From Cladobotryum mycophilum (Eukaryota; Ascomycota; Sordariomycetes; Hypocreales; Hypocreaceae): a stretch of 64,000 bases of DNA. The position numbers and the translations under genes were made by a program. Positions 9,738-20,953 of this stretch are shown here, one piece after another; the first letter of the stretch is position 1; the number at the start of each line of letters is the position of its first letter. The stretch covers positions 2,976,001 to 3,040,000 of the forward strand of contig CM071589.1 in NCBI GenBank assembly GCA_036429605.1, written 5' to 3'. The notes beneath the pieces are model-generated. The model was not told the DNA's origin. It saw nothing but the letters and a program-made list of their open reading frames with translations, and ran no database searches.

Positions 9738-12651
9738 CTAACGACGGACGGGGACAGCCTGGGGAGCAGTTGTAGTCTCCATGGTACCAGTCAGTTCGGC
9801 CACACGAGCCTTGATGCGGGCAACGCGAGATTCGATTGCTAGCAAATGGTTAGAAACCGAATGTACACCAAGTCAAAGAGCCTGGGAGAACAACTCACTT
9901 TCCTCGCCACTCGTCTCATCATCACCATCAGTCGTTTTGCTGTACTTTCCCAAGCTCTGTTCCTCGCTCTGGCGAGTAGCCGCTCTGTCGGCAGCGTTCT
10001 TGCGGATCTGTGCCCATCGGTCATGAATACCGGGACCTGAGCCTTGGCTGAGATCTTGCTTTGAAGCAATTTCATCTTCGTCATCCTCGGGAACAAAGGC
10101 TGGCTGATCGGCCAGAGGGCCTTGGCTGAATTTAGAGTCGTTTTGCTTGGTCTCGGCGGCATCGTCGCTGTCGACATTGGTAGCACTGTCAGCAAGCGAT
10201 GATTCAGACTTGGTCTCGTCCAGAGGAGGCGTAGGTGGAGTAGAGAGCTCGATAGATTGAGACTGGTTCTCTCCCATCGCCAGAGAAATCATAGAGAACT
10301 TCTGGGGTAACGGAGAGGCGGCTGGGGTGATGGCAGCATCCTTAGGCAGCACCTTGGGAGAAGTGACAGTGCTGTTGACACTCTCTGTTGGTGTTGGAGA
10401 AAGAGGGATTCCTCGGCCGGCGTTGGTATTGGCCAAGTAGGCATCTTTAATCGCACCCTTGTCATACTTGTTAACCCATTTCAGAGCCGAAGTTACTTCG
10501 CCAGCGATATTCGGCTGAACAGCCACGCTATGCGTCTTCTCCCTCAGAAGGTCAGAATCTGTCCGTCTATGACGCAGAGTAGATGGTTGTTCCTGGTCTT
10601 TGATTGCACGCAACTGCGCAGCCTTTGCCTGAACCCTGGCATGAGCCTCGGGACCAATACTGGTCTTGCTGCTATTGATGCTAGGCGAAATGCTGGTTGA
10701 AGACTTCTCGAAGGCCTTCTTGCTGGTGGATTTACGTCGAGAGATAGTCTTGGATCGCCTCGTCCAAGAGAACAAGCCCTTCTTTTCCGCAATGTAGGCG
10801 TCTTCCTGTGGGTCTGGTGCGGCCCCAGCAATCATCTCCTCCATAATTAGCCAGTGGCCATGGCTAATCTGCGTCTCGATCACGGCACAGCGGCCGAAGG
10901 CTGATTTTCGGTCGGGTGTCTCTTCAGGTGACAAACTGTTCATCCACACCCACCAAAAAGCGTCATCGAGATCAAAAACCCTGATGCTCGCCAGCTCACC
11001 AGGCTCAATATACTGTTCAGCGAATTTTGGACGATGCGACTGGGAGCTATGTCGTCCGCTCTGGGTGTTGATTGGCGGTAGGACCTTCTCGGGAGGTAGA
11101 ATGAGGTTTGCTCTATCTTGATTGTCGTCAACAAATCCGGATGACAAGAAATCGGCCCAGGAAGGCGTCGTTGGCCGCATCAGATCATGACCGATGGACG
11201 CAGGAGTAGATCTAAGAGTATCCGGTTGTTCCTGTTTTTTAGGGCCAAACGCACTCTCAGTATCTTCGTCCTCTTCTAGACTGGCAAAACCGAGATCCTC
11301 GAAGCGCGACCATGAGGCATCGCGCGTGCTCCTGGGATCTTTAGTACTAGCTATCTGGGACTGGTTGACCGATGCGATGGCCTTGAGAACTTGACGGCAC
11401 TCTACCGTCAACGCCTGCACAGGGTCCTGATATTGAGAAAATGCGTGGAGCTCCCTGTCTGACTCGCGGTACTGGAAGTGATTTGCTCTTCGCAAGAGGG
11501 CAAATGGAGTGGGTGAGACTGTGTCAACAATCATGACTACCTTCTTGATTTTGGTCATCAGCAACTCGGGCCTCTGAGGGGGTATTCGGTTTCCTGGAGG
11601 AGCTTCTGAAGAGATCTTGGCAACAGCTCAATGCCTGTCGGCATCTGTTCTGGCGATAATGATCTGAGGTAGGCGAAGAAGAGATGGCTAGTAGCATCTG
11701 CAGCACTAAAAACAGTGTTAGTATGTAATCACACGTTATTTTCCGGTTGATTGCGCATCTTACTTGAGCCATGCATTATAGCCACCGTCGAAGCCATCAC
11801 CAGTTTCCTTTTGTTCAAAGGCCCACCATGCAGCCATTCGTGAGAGTTTGCGACCTCCAAAACCATTCGTCTTGCTGTGCGCCGCAACCGCTGCAATTAA
11901 GCTGAAAAAGTCGAAAATAATCTGCTGTCGTGCGCGATTGTCGATGCTCAGAGGAATGAACGTCTTGAAGGAATCTCGGGCCATGTGGGAATCTTTATAT
12001 CACACAAATTAGCCAAATACGACGGAGCGAACTGTGCAGCTCACGGGACTCCTCCACATACCATATTCGCCAACCTTGAATAGCTCGTAAGCATCCCAGC
12101 CGACAATGCCTCCCGGAAGACGACTCCAGCACCATTTCACTACACCAGCGATGACCTGTAAGTTGTGTAAGCGACATGCCATTAGAAGACCCAATTTAGA
12201 CTTACCATGGGATCAGTCAATCGAAGGTCTTGTGCGAGTGCCTCCCCACTCAGATGCTTGCCACTCAGGTTGAAGAAGCCTCTGATGAAGGTGCGCACAG
12301 CGGTGGGATTGGAGTCGGGTCGGAATGGCAGAAGGAGAAGAGGCTGGTCAAGACCTGTGATGCAATTGACGATTAGCACATGAATGTTGTGTGACTGGAT
12401 ATACATATCCAAGGGGAGCTGCATGGCGGCTCAAGGTGAAAGACGGGGTGTGTCATACCTCGGGACTTGAGCTCGTCAGTGCATCGTCGCAACAACTCTT
12501 GTATCTCCTCTGGCTCAACGGTCTTGCGAGTGTAGGCATCATCCCACTTTGGCTTTTGTGGAATGACCTCTACAAGATCGTTGATGGCATTCTTCCTCTT
12601 GTTTCTAAAGTCAAAGTCCTTTGACTTGAGCCGAGAGAAGAGTCCAGGCAT
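9738..12651 (-). CDS. MSB1/Mug8-domain morphogenesis protein, one homopolymer frame break
   Basis: Member of the fungal Msb1/Mug8 domain family (RhoGAP-like fold, polarity and morphogenesis). Six exons: 12459-12651, 12206-12354, 12062-12155, 11764-11992, 9899-11705 and 9738-9838. Domain landmarks: WDDAYTRKTVEPEEIQELL, LLLLPFRPDSNPTAVRTFIR, VVKWCWSRLPGG, then ADATSHLFFAYLRSLSP and VVMIVDTVSPTPFALLRRA. After about residue 350 the protein is Ser/Thr/Pro-rich and probably disordered, ending AVPVRR. In the fifth exon the frame breaks at the run of five G at 11578-11582 (plus strand), inside ETEYPPQRPELL; adding one base makes the exons total 2,574 nt, exactly 857 codons plus stop. Start chosen at 12651 (MPGLFSRLKSK); an in-frame ATG also exists at 12672. 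Confidence 0.88.
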
Positions 12652-12852
12652 GGTGATAGAAGGCGCAGGCAATCAATGGCCCAGTATGGCGACTTCAGAT
12701 GGTGTTGAAGTAGCGATTCATCCGACGGGGGAGAAGGAAGGAAAGAAAGACGGGGTGGGAAAAGGCGGCGAGAAAATGGCACCCAAGGAGAGACAACGCG
12801 GCGGCAGGGGCGACGTATGATCAGCCCTTTGGTAAAGAGGAGGTCGACAAAC

Positions 12853-12890
12853 GGAGAGAGACAGAGACAGAGAGAGGAGAGAGGAGAGGG
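12853..12890. repeat. GAGA-rich tract
   Basis: Imperfect GAGAGACA/GAGAG repeat upstream of the MSB1-like gene; likely in its promoter or leader. Confidence 0.7.
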
Positions 12891-13223
12891 ACAGTGTGAC
12901 GACGTAGGAAAAAGCAAAAGGTCTGGTCGAATCCTGGAACAAGCACAGCCGTGAGTGAACAGGAGAGGCTGGCGATTGGGTGTCGAATCGGCAACCACCG
13001 TGAAGCCCAAGTTCAACCTTTTTTGCAACGATGCCCCGTATAAGTCGGTCGTGGATGGCAGCCACAAAAGGAAGAAGAAAAAACAATAATAAGCCTTGGG
13101 GGATAAATTGAAGATAAAAAAGAAATGTACTAGACGTTAAAAGTAATAAGGTGAGAGAAAAAGGCGGGGAGAGAGAAGCTGAAGCAGAAGGAGAGGAAAA
13201 AGAATATGCCCAATAATAAAGTG

Positions 13224-13245
13224 GTAGTAGTAGTAGTAGTAGTAG
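13224..13245. repeat. GTA trinucleotide microsatellite
   Basis: About seven tandem GTA units, with a degenerate continuation to 13270. Confidence 0.9.
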
Positions 13246-14035
13246 CAGATTTTAGTTAGTAGTAGCAGTAGAAGAGAAACACTGGGAGAGTTTGGCGCAA
13301 AAAAAGAGACAATACGCAGGGTCTACAACGAATTCGCAATGAAGACGATAATGCCCATACACACGGAGAAAGAGAAGAGTGAGAGAGAGAGACGGAACAA
13401 GAAAGGTTCTGTGCCCAGAGTTGGCGAGAGAAACAACAAGAGAATTCTCTTTTCTTCTTTTCTTCCCACGAGGCACTTACTCCTCGCTCGTCTCGCTCAG
13501 GGGCATCAACCAGACCGTGACGCGCGACTTGAACAAGGGGGCCAACACCTATTTTTTTATACCAACGTTAGATTAACAGCAAAATGGGTGGATGGCCAGC
13601 CCAGAGGACGGTAATTTTTGGGGGCGCCACTGTGCGCCAAGCAGGGTCGGGTAAGTAGCTCTTTGTACATACATAGAGGTGCATGCACCTTGAGAGCTGG
13701 AGTCTGGTACTTGCAGGTTTGTAGTGGGTGTGCCCGTGGCTATTAGTGAGTTGGCTAATAAACCTGGCAGCGTTATGGCTTGTATGTACAAGTAAAAGTA
13801 CAAGTAGTAAACCGTCGATGATGCATAGATTTCAATGGGAAAATGGTGAATCAGATGGATATGGATGGTTCAAGTTCATCCCTCCTCCGCTGCGTGTTCG
13901 TGTAATAGGAACCTGGAAGAGAGAGAGAGTACATACTGCCAGGGAGGTACCTTTGCGGAACCACCCCCTGGCCAGGCACTACAAGGATGGACTGCGGCAG
14001 TGGTGAAAGAGTTCAAGCGGAGGTAACCTGCTGTG

Positions 14036-14062
14036 GTGCCTGTGCCTGTGCCTGTGCTGTGC
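14036..14062. repeat. TGTGCC hexanucleotide repeat
   Basis: Three to four tandem copies of TGTGCC. Confidence 0.85.
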
Positions 14063-14522
14063 TCCGTAGTTGGTGCAGTGGGCGCGCTGTAGGTGGGGTT
14101 GACAGGCAGGGAACAGGGAACCAAACACGGACTGGGCGAGGAAGCAGGAAAATCAACCACCTGGACATCCTGAAATTTTAAATTAAACCAACCACAAACT
14201 GCGTCACGGCCAAGCCCAAAGATCCATGTTTGTGTCCATTAGATGCTTTTCTCGTCGGATCTTTACAAGCAAGGGATGAGGGGAATTGCCGGGGGAGGGG
14301 ACATTGGCAATTCAGCGTGTTCATCTGTTTGTTATCTTACTTGTAGCTTCCATGCATCCATGTATGTACATGTACGTGTATGTACGGAGTGAGTAGTACC
14401 TTATGTACTCCATAATAATAAACTTGGTCAAGGGTTTAAAGAGGTTGCTGCTGCTGTTCGCCCGCATGGACTCTCAGACTTACGTGCAGAACAGATGCCG
14501 GCAGCGTGCGAGTTGGTTCCCT

Positions 14523-14554
14523 CCCCCCAGCTCCCCAGCTCCCCAGCTCCCCAA
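14523..14554. repeat. CCCCAGCT octanucleotide repeat
   Basis: About three perfect tandem copies of CCCCAGCT with a degenerate final unit. Confidence 0.88.
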
Positions 14555-15206
14555 CTCTTCAGCTGCTGCGATAATCAGAGGATCTAAAAAAGACAGACGC
14601 TTGGGCCATCTTTCTTCCTTTATTACCCAGTAAGGCTACCCGGACACGCAGGAGAAAGAAAAGACGGTAGTACAAGTATTAAAGCGTATGGTAGGATATT
14701 ATTATATAAATAATAGATTAATTACTCTGTAATAAATAACAATACGAACAAAATAAATAACCTTGAAATAAATGGAACGAAGAGGAATAGGTGAAAAGAT
14801 TTGGAAATTCAGAGAACTCATAGATGCAGATCTGTCCATCTACTACTTGTATGTCCTTGTACCTAGTAGTAACCATATTCAGCATTCCGGTGTTTAGGTA
14901 GGTGTGTCTTTTACCCACGCTGGAACATCTGGTTTGATTGTAACAAACATTGTGTTTCTGACTTGGTTGGTTTCTGACTGTCTGCGCTAGCATCTGTGAA
15001 CAATGAACCACAAACCAAACATTGGCCACACTGTATAACAATGTGAAGCTTGCTTTGTTTCTCGTTAACAGGCAATGTTTTAAAGACACAAGTCGTGCGG
15101 AGCAAAGTCTCCCACCCGCAAGGCCGCCCATCCTCATCAGCACACCCACACCATATTTTCATCAACACCTGAAGCCCCGTTCAGCTCTCACGAGTCACCG
15201 GCATGC

Positions 15207-15250
15207 GAGAAAAAAGAAAAAAAAGAAAAAAAGAAAGAAGGAGAAAAAAA
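15207..15250. repeat. Polypurine A/G tract
   Basis: Runs of A separated by single G on the plus strand; low complexity. Confidence 0.8.
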
Positions 15251-16154
15251 TCATCACGATCGTTGGTTCAAACTGCTACTGAGGCCTCCTGATAGGCTAA
15301 ACAGGTGAGAACAAGAGGTCTTTGCACAGGTGAGTTGTCACTCTCCAACTCTCCAACAAGTCTGCACTAAGCCCAGTCAGTAGTGTTGGAGCTACCCACC
15401 TCGTTGCAATGGTGCTCTGACCTTGCACAAGTTGGTCTTGGCTCCATGTTTAAGAGTGCACGCTCGTTCAAGCTAGACTTTGCTTCACCAAGGCAAACCA
15501 TTCTGCAAGAAGATGCCTCTTTTTGTAGCGATGCATGCATGCAGGTTTTGTTTGCTTTCTAAGCTGGGGAGACACAGAACACCGCCTTTATTGCTCACAC
15601 GCACGCACACACTCTCTCCCTCTCCTAATCGATTGCATTTCCTTCCCCTTGCAGGGAGAGGATGCAAATCAAACTGTGCCAACGCAATAACTGTCCCAGC
15701 GACAATATAATATCGCTTACACCGACATTGAAAATGTCTACTCATACGAACCTCCAAGACGTCACTTCGAGACATTTGTCTCTTCTCACTTGACCGCTAG
15801 CAGATCGATATGCGGGAGCTCCCTTCTTCGGCATCCGCCATGTATGGCGTTAGTGATGATCAACACGAGACTGAGCACTATATCGTTCACGATCAATCTT
15901 ATTCGGTCCAAAATCAAGCCATCATCGACTATTTACGCGATAATATTGCCCTACGGAAGCCACCATAGCCACCTCATATTAGCCACAGCCAGGATACTCA
16001 TCCGTGTGTAGACTTTCCACCGTCCCAATACTTCGTGTATCCACTATGAAACCCTTTGCCCGTTTTCATGATATCCCACATACCAAGTATACCAGAACCC
16101 ATCCAAATAACTAATTGTACAATACAGCCTTTTCCCAAATGATTCAAAAATGTC

Positions 16155-17344
16155 TTACTTTTTTGCTCCCTCTTCCGCTAGTTTCAATGCCTCTTCCAAG
16201 GCTTCTTCATCATCAGAGTCTATGTCCTCCCCTTCGTCGGACTTTTCCTCCGTTTCCCCATCGCTTTTCTTTGGCTCACCAGCCTCCTCAACCTTGGCTG
16301 CCTCTTTAGTGGCATCCTTTGTTTCTTCCTCGACGTCTTTCTTGTCTTCCTCTTCCTTGTCGGCACTCTTCTTGCCCGTCTTTGTAGTGTTACCCGGCGC
16401 AAGTGCCCAATCGATATCACCATCATCTCCATATCGGGTCACAAGCCATTCATTTGCCGACTTGAAGTGACCGCAGCTGAAGAAGCCCCTAGAGGCGCTG
16501 AGCGGGCTTGGATGCACACTCATGAGAACAAGGTGACGCTGCCTGTCGATTTTCTGTACTCGCTTGCCAGCTGGTGTGCCCCAAGCCATGAAGACTACAC
16601 CGCGAGTACGCTTCTGCGCAATGAGATCAATAACCCTTTGAGTAAACTTCTCCCAGCCGCGATTGGAGTGAGAGTTTGCCTCGTGTGCGCGGACAGTGAG
16701 ACATGTGTTCAGCATCAACACTCCACGGTCAGCCCAAGGCGTCAAAAGACCGCCTCGGTTTGCTGGGGGTACAAAACCAGGGTAGTCATTCTTTAGAGCA
16801 ATATACATATTCTTGAGCGATGGTGGAGCGGGGGTTGGTGGCCGGACGGAGAAGGCCATGCCGTGGGCTTGGTTCACGTTATGATAAGGATCTTGACCGA
16901 CGATGACAACCTTGACATCGTTGAATGGGGTGTGACGAGACCTTGAAATCTATTAGATTCATCTTCGATTGGAACTGGCCATCTGTAGAGGTTATGCTTA
17001 CCAGGAGTAGACATCCTCCTTGGGAGGGAACCATTTCTTGCCAGAAGCCGTTTCCCTGTCCAGGAACTTCTTCAGGTCGAGGAACTCCTTGGACACAATA
17101 TCATCTTTGAGGAGTGCCAGCCAACTGTCATGAAGAGTATCAATCTCGAGCTTGAGAAGCTTCTTCTCCTCGGCCGTCAGGCCTGCAACCCACTTCTCCT
17201 TGTCAAACTTGGAGGCAGGGGCACTTGATGCTGAGCCGGCCGGCTTTGGAGCTGCACCGAAAAAGAAGCAATGCTGCCATTGGTCTTTGACTTTTTAGCA
17301 TCTGCATCGAGACCGGCAGCAGCTTTTCTCTTGAGAGTCGACAT
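16155..17344 (-). CDS. UNG1: Uracil-DNA glycosylase (family 1), one homopolymer frame break
   Basis: Removes uracil from DNA to start base-excision repair. Exon 1 is 17002-17344 and exon 2 is 16155-16941, with a 60-bp intron joining DVYSW to SRHTPFNDV. Catalytic motifs are present: GQDPYH with the water-activating Asp, and HPSPLSASRGFF. KRKAAAG and KKSK near the N-terminus look like a nuclear signal. The frame breaks in exon 1 at the run of five A at 17260-17264 (plus strand), inside a PCNA-motif-like SIASFFG; one extra base gives 1,131 nt, 376 residues, and connects to the expected SKFDKEKWVAGLTAEEKKLL region. The last ~75 residues are an acidic Lys/Glu-rich tail not usual in bacterial homologues. 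An ATG-less upstream extension in the same frame is described in the findings. Confidence 0.93.
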
Positions 17345-18366
17345 GGTGCAGAGTTGGATGTGGAGAAGAGGACTTGGTCGTAGGCGGCAGAGCCGTTGGA
17401 GTGTATAAGAGGCCGTATTTGCACGAAGGGAGCTGTATAATAGAGGCACGTTGGAGATATTGATATCGTCTTGAGTTTGGGACCGGGCTGTAGGGGTAGA
17501 ATAAGTAGGTGGGAAAGGATGAAAAAGAGGAGACGAGAAGGCTGGTAAGTTCTAGAGCTGAATAGATCCTGCAAGATCTCTGTAGCAGGGGGGCTCGACT
17601 GTGATTTATGAATCGAATCGAATTGAATGAAGTCAATATTACTACTCCGTACTAGCTGGGGGGAGCGCGTCCAAGGACACGGGCAGAACAAATTCAGCCC
17701 TCCATTAACGCGCCTGCAGTTGACTTGGTGGTCCTTTGCACGCGTTACTGACCAGTTGCGTTAATGGGCTACTGTAACTGGGCTTGCTGCTAGGCTACAG
17801 GGGGTTCTAGGCCTCTAACCTTCTAAGGCAACCTTAAGGCAACCATGGCTACAGAGGAGCGGCAAGTGTGCGCTCGGCAGGTGGGGCCGATCCGTTAATT
17901 CGGCTCCCGCCTTCAGGGAACCTTGGAGATGTTCAAAGAACTGCTATACGGGTAGATTCAGCTGAATGATTATGAACAAAAGAATGTCTTTGAATCGTTA
18001 TAAAACAATTTATATTTGATATCAGGAAGATGATGATAATAACAAAGTAATAATAAAAGTCTTCTTTGCGAAAACATCTCCCCAAAACTGTCAATTTAGT
18101 CAGTCATGCTCGTTCATCAGTTTCACATCATGCGACACGCTACTCCACTGGCTTAGTCATTGCTGCGCCCGCCGCCAAGCCGTTAAGGCTAAGCTGTACC
18201 TGGAATGCGAGGCGTTGTGGACAGCTTGTAATGTTTGCATGAGCATGACAACGTAGCTCCGTCACAGCGTCTAAACGAACATTTACTACGCTGTCAACTT
18301 TACCTGAACAAATTAGCCATGCAGCGGGCTGTTATATCTAACACAGGCAGATAGCAATTGCCCATA
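17345..18366. promoter_or_regulatory. Divergent promoter region between UNG1 and HRD3
   Basis: About 1 kb between divergent starts; no gene seen. The 17552-17345 part stays open in the UNG1 frame and is probably its leader or an alternative N-terminus. Confidence 0.5.
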
Positions 18367-20953
18367 ATGAAAGGCTGGACTGCCTGGCTCCTCCGTAAGT
18401 GGCCACGTTCGCAACCAGCTATCGAATCCATGCTTACTTATTTGCTGTTGTCTCAGTGCTTTTGCAGGCCACCGTCGTCATCGGAGCGCACGAGGGCGAG
18501 GGAAAAGACATCAGTAGCGAAAATGACGACTCTGCTCAGAAGATCTTGAATAATCATGCAATCGAATCCAAAACGGATATTGTCGCGGAGCATATCGAAC
18601 CGCAAGTTCCGCAACCCGGATCCGAACTGGTCGATGCTGCGTTGGTAGAGCTCCGAAAGATTCCACAACCACGCCGTCGAAGACAAGAGTCGACCAGCAT
18701 CTTTATAAAAGCCTCTCGCTTAGTGCTGAGATTAATACCGACCACCCCTGTTACGGCGCCCTCACAGTCCAAAGCACCTACGGTCACTGGCCCACTCTTT
18801 AATGCTGTTGAGCTGCTCGGGGAGGCTGCCCAGCTGAACAATTCCGATGCCCTTTATATTCTCGCCGAGTTGAACTTTTTCGGCAACTATAGCCACCCTA
18901 GAGATCTACATGCTGCCTTCAACCACTACCAACAGCTGGCGTCCAGCCATGGAAACACAACTGCGCAGTACATGCTTGGGGTATACTACTCAACCGGAAT
19001 CGGGGATGTTGTCCCTCGGGATCAGGCCAAGGCATTGCTTTATTATACCTTTGCAGCCATTCGAGGAGATACTCGTGCCGAAATGGCGACTGGCTTTCGG
19101 CACCAGAGTGGTATAGGAGCCGCCAAGAACTGTGAAACTGCCATCAAATATTATAAACGTGTGGCTGATAAGGCCATCGGATGGTATCGATCCGGTCCTC
19201 CTGGAGGCAAATCATGGGTTCACCAAGGCTGGCGCATTGCGGATGACGAGGGTGGAGTGTATGGTGAAGGGGCTAGCGTATACAGCTCTGGTATGAATGC
19301 CTTTAAGCCAAGCCCTGAATCTAATGCCAATGCTGCCATTGGTGATGTCATCGAGTTTCTTGATCTCATATCCCAGAAAGGCGACTCGACGGCTTCATTT
19401 AACCTGGGCCGGATCTACTACGAAGGTCAGCGCGGACTGGACCAGAATTATGAACTGGCCAGAAAGTACTTTCTTCTAGTGGCATCGAGATACTGGAAGA
19501 AGGACGGACGGCTTGCAGACAATGTCAAAAAGGGCATCGAGAAGCCGGCAAGCAAAGCTGCAGGATATCTCGGCCGAATGTATCTGAGAGGCGATGGTGT
19601 TGCGCAAAACTTTGACAGAGCAAGGTTCTGGTTTGAGCGAGGCATTTCCCAAGGCGACTCCATGTCACAATATGGCATGGGGCTGATGCTGCTCAATGGA
19701 TATGGCAGCAAGGAGAATGTTATGAAGGCCGTTGAACTTTTGAAAGCTGCTGCCGACCAAGACTATGCCCCGGCGCAGGTGCAGATGGGCCAATTATACC
19801 TCGATCAAGGTGGCCAGGAGGACGTTAGAATCGCCAACAACTACTTTGAGCTAGCAGCACGTTATGGCCACATTGAGGCGAACTATTACCTGGCAGAATT
19901 GATTTATCATGGCCTAGGTCGAGAAAGACTTTGTAACATGGCCGCGGGGTACTACAAGAATGTGGCGGAAAAGGCAGAGCCTCTAGTATCCTCGTGGGCT
20001 GATGCCAATGAGGCTTACGAATCGGGCGATTACGATCTTGCATTCCTCGAATATCTCTTGGCGGCTGAGCAGGGGTATGAAAGGGCACAGACGAACGTGG
20101 CATACATGCTCGACTCTGTACGATCCAAGATGCCAGTTGCGGAGTGGTTCCGCCAGCGCAGAAATAAGTCTGGCCTTTTGGAAAACCCGTCGCTGGCTCT
20201 CATCTACTGGACCCGAGCCTCGAGACAATCCAACATTGATGCTCTTGTGAAAATGGGTGATTATTACTTTTATGGGATCGGAACGGAGCGTGATATCAGC
20301 AAGGCTGTCCAGTGCTACACAGGAGCCTCTGACTACTCACAGAGCGCACAGGCTCTCTTCAATTTGGGCTGGATGCACGAGAATGGCATTGGGCTGACGC
20401 AAGACTTCCACCTTGCCAAGAGATACTATGACCATGCGCTGGAGGTAAACGACGAGGCCTATCTGCCTGTAACTCTCGGCTTGCTGAAGCTTCGGCTACG
20501 CAGCGCTTGGAATACCTTGACCCACGGCCCTGTTCACTCCATTCAAGACGAGCCGAGTAAGTTGAAGTAGCGTCCAGTGGCCATATGATGAATACTAATT
20601 CCGCTACAGAGAAAAAGAAAGACTGGTCTTTATCTGAATGGATCGCCAACTTCTTGCAGGAAGATAACTTGGTATACGAGCAAGACTACTTTGACGACAT
20701 GTACGATGGAACTCTGGGTGCTGGCGAGGAGCTACTAGATGGTGGAGTGATTGAGAGTCTTCTTATTATCGGTATTACTATGACGCTGGTCCTGCTTTTG
20801 TGGTGGCGGGGCAGAATGCAGCAGCAGCATGCACGAAACAATGAAGATGGGAGAGGCGAACAAGGCCAACAGGGGGGCCAGCAGGGGGGCAGCGACAGGA
20901 TGGCCAGTTTAATCCTAATGATGCTTTCCCAGCATGGGCAGCAGGCGGGTTAG
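18367..20953 (+). CDS. HRD3: ERAD ubiquitin-ligase subunit Hrd3/SEL1L
   Basis: ER membrane partner of the Hrd1 ubiquitin ligase; its lumenal domain recruits misfolded glycoproteins for degradation. Exons 18367-18394, 18457-20556 and 20610-20953 total 2,472 nt (823 residues) with no frame break. I chose the start at 18367 over the in-frame ATG at 18399: splicing the 28-nt first exon yields the signal peptide MKGWTAWLLLLLQATVVIGA. The body is a long array of Sel1-type repeats, for example AAFNHYQQLASSHGNTTAQYM, AAGYLGRMYLRGDGVAQN and ALFNLGWMHENGIGLTQD. A single membrane segment IIGITMTLVLLLWW lies at about 760-776, followed by a short Gln/Gly-rich cytosolic tail. Several N-x-S/T sites are visible. 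Divergent from UNG1. Confidence 0.95.

Larger units (their letters stand above)
12652..16154. other. 3.5-kb gene-free region rich in simple repeats
   Basis: Between the 5' end of the MSB1-like gene and the 3' end of UNG. I see no protein family, tRNA or transposon. The stretch holds several microsatellites (GAGA, GTA, TGTGCC, CCCCAGCT, polypurine) listed separately. The ~400 bp next to the MSB1-like gene is purine-rich and probably its 5' leader and promoter. Long open frames here read as low-complexity sequence. Confidence 0.6.

Noticed and set aside
14718..15149. 143-codon minus-strand open frame in the gene desert
   Set aside because: Reads as random sequence with many Cys/Tyr/Phe; no splice partners or family match.
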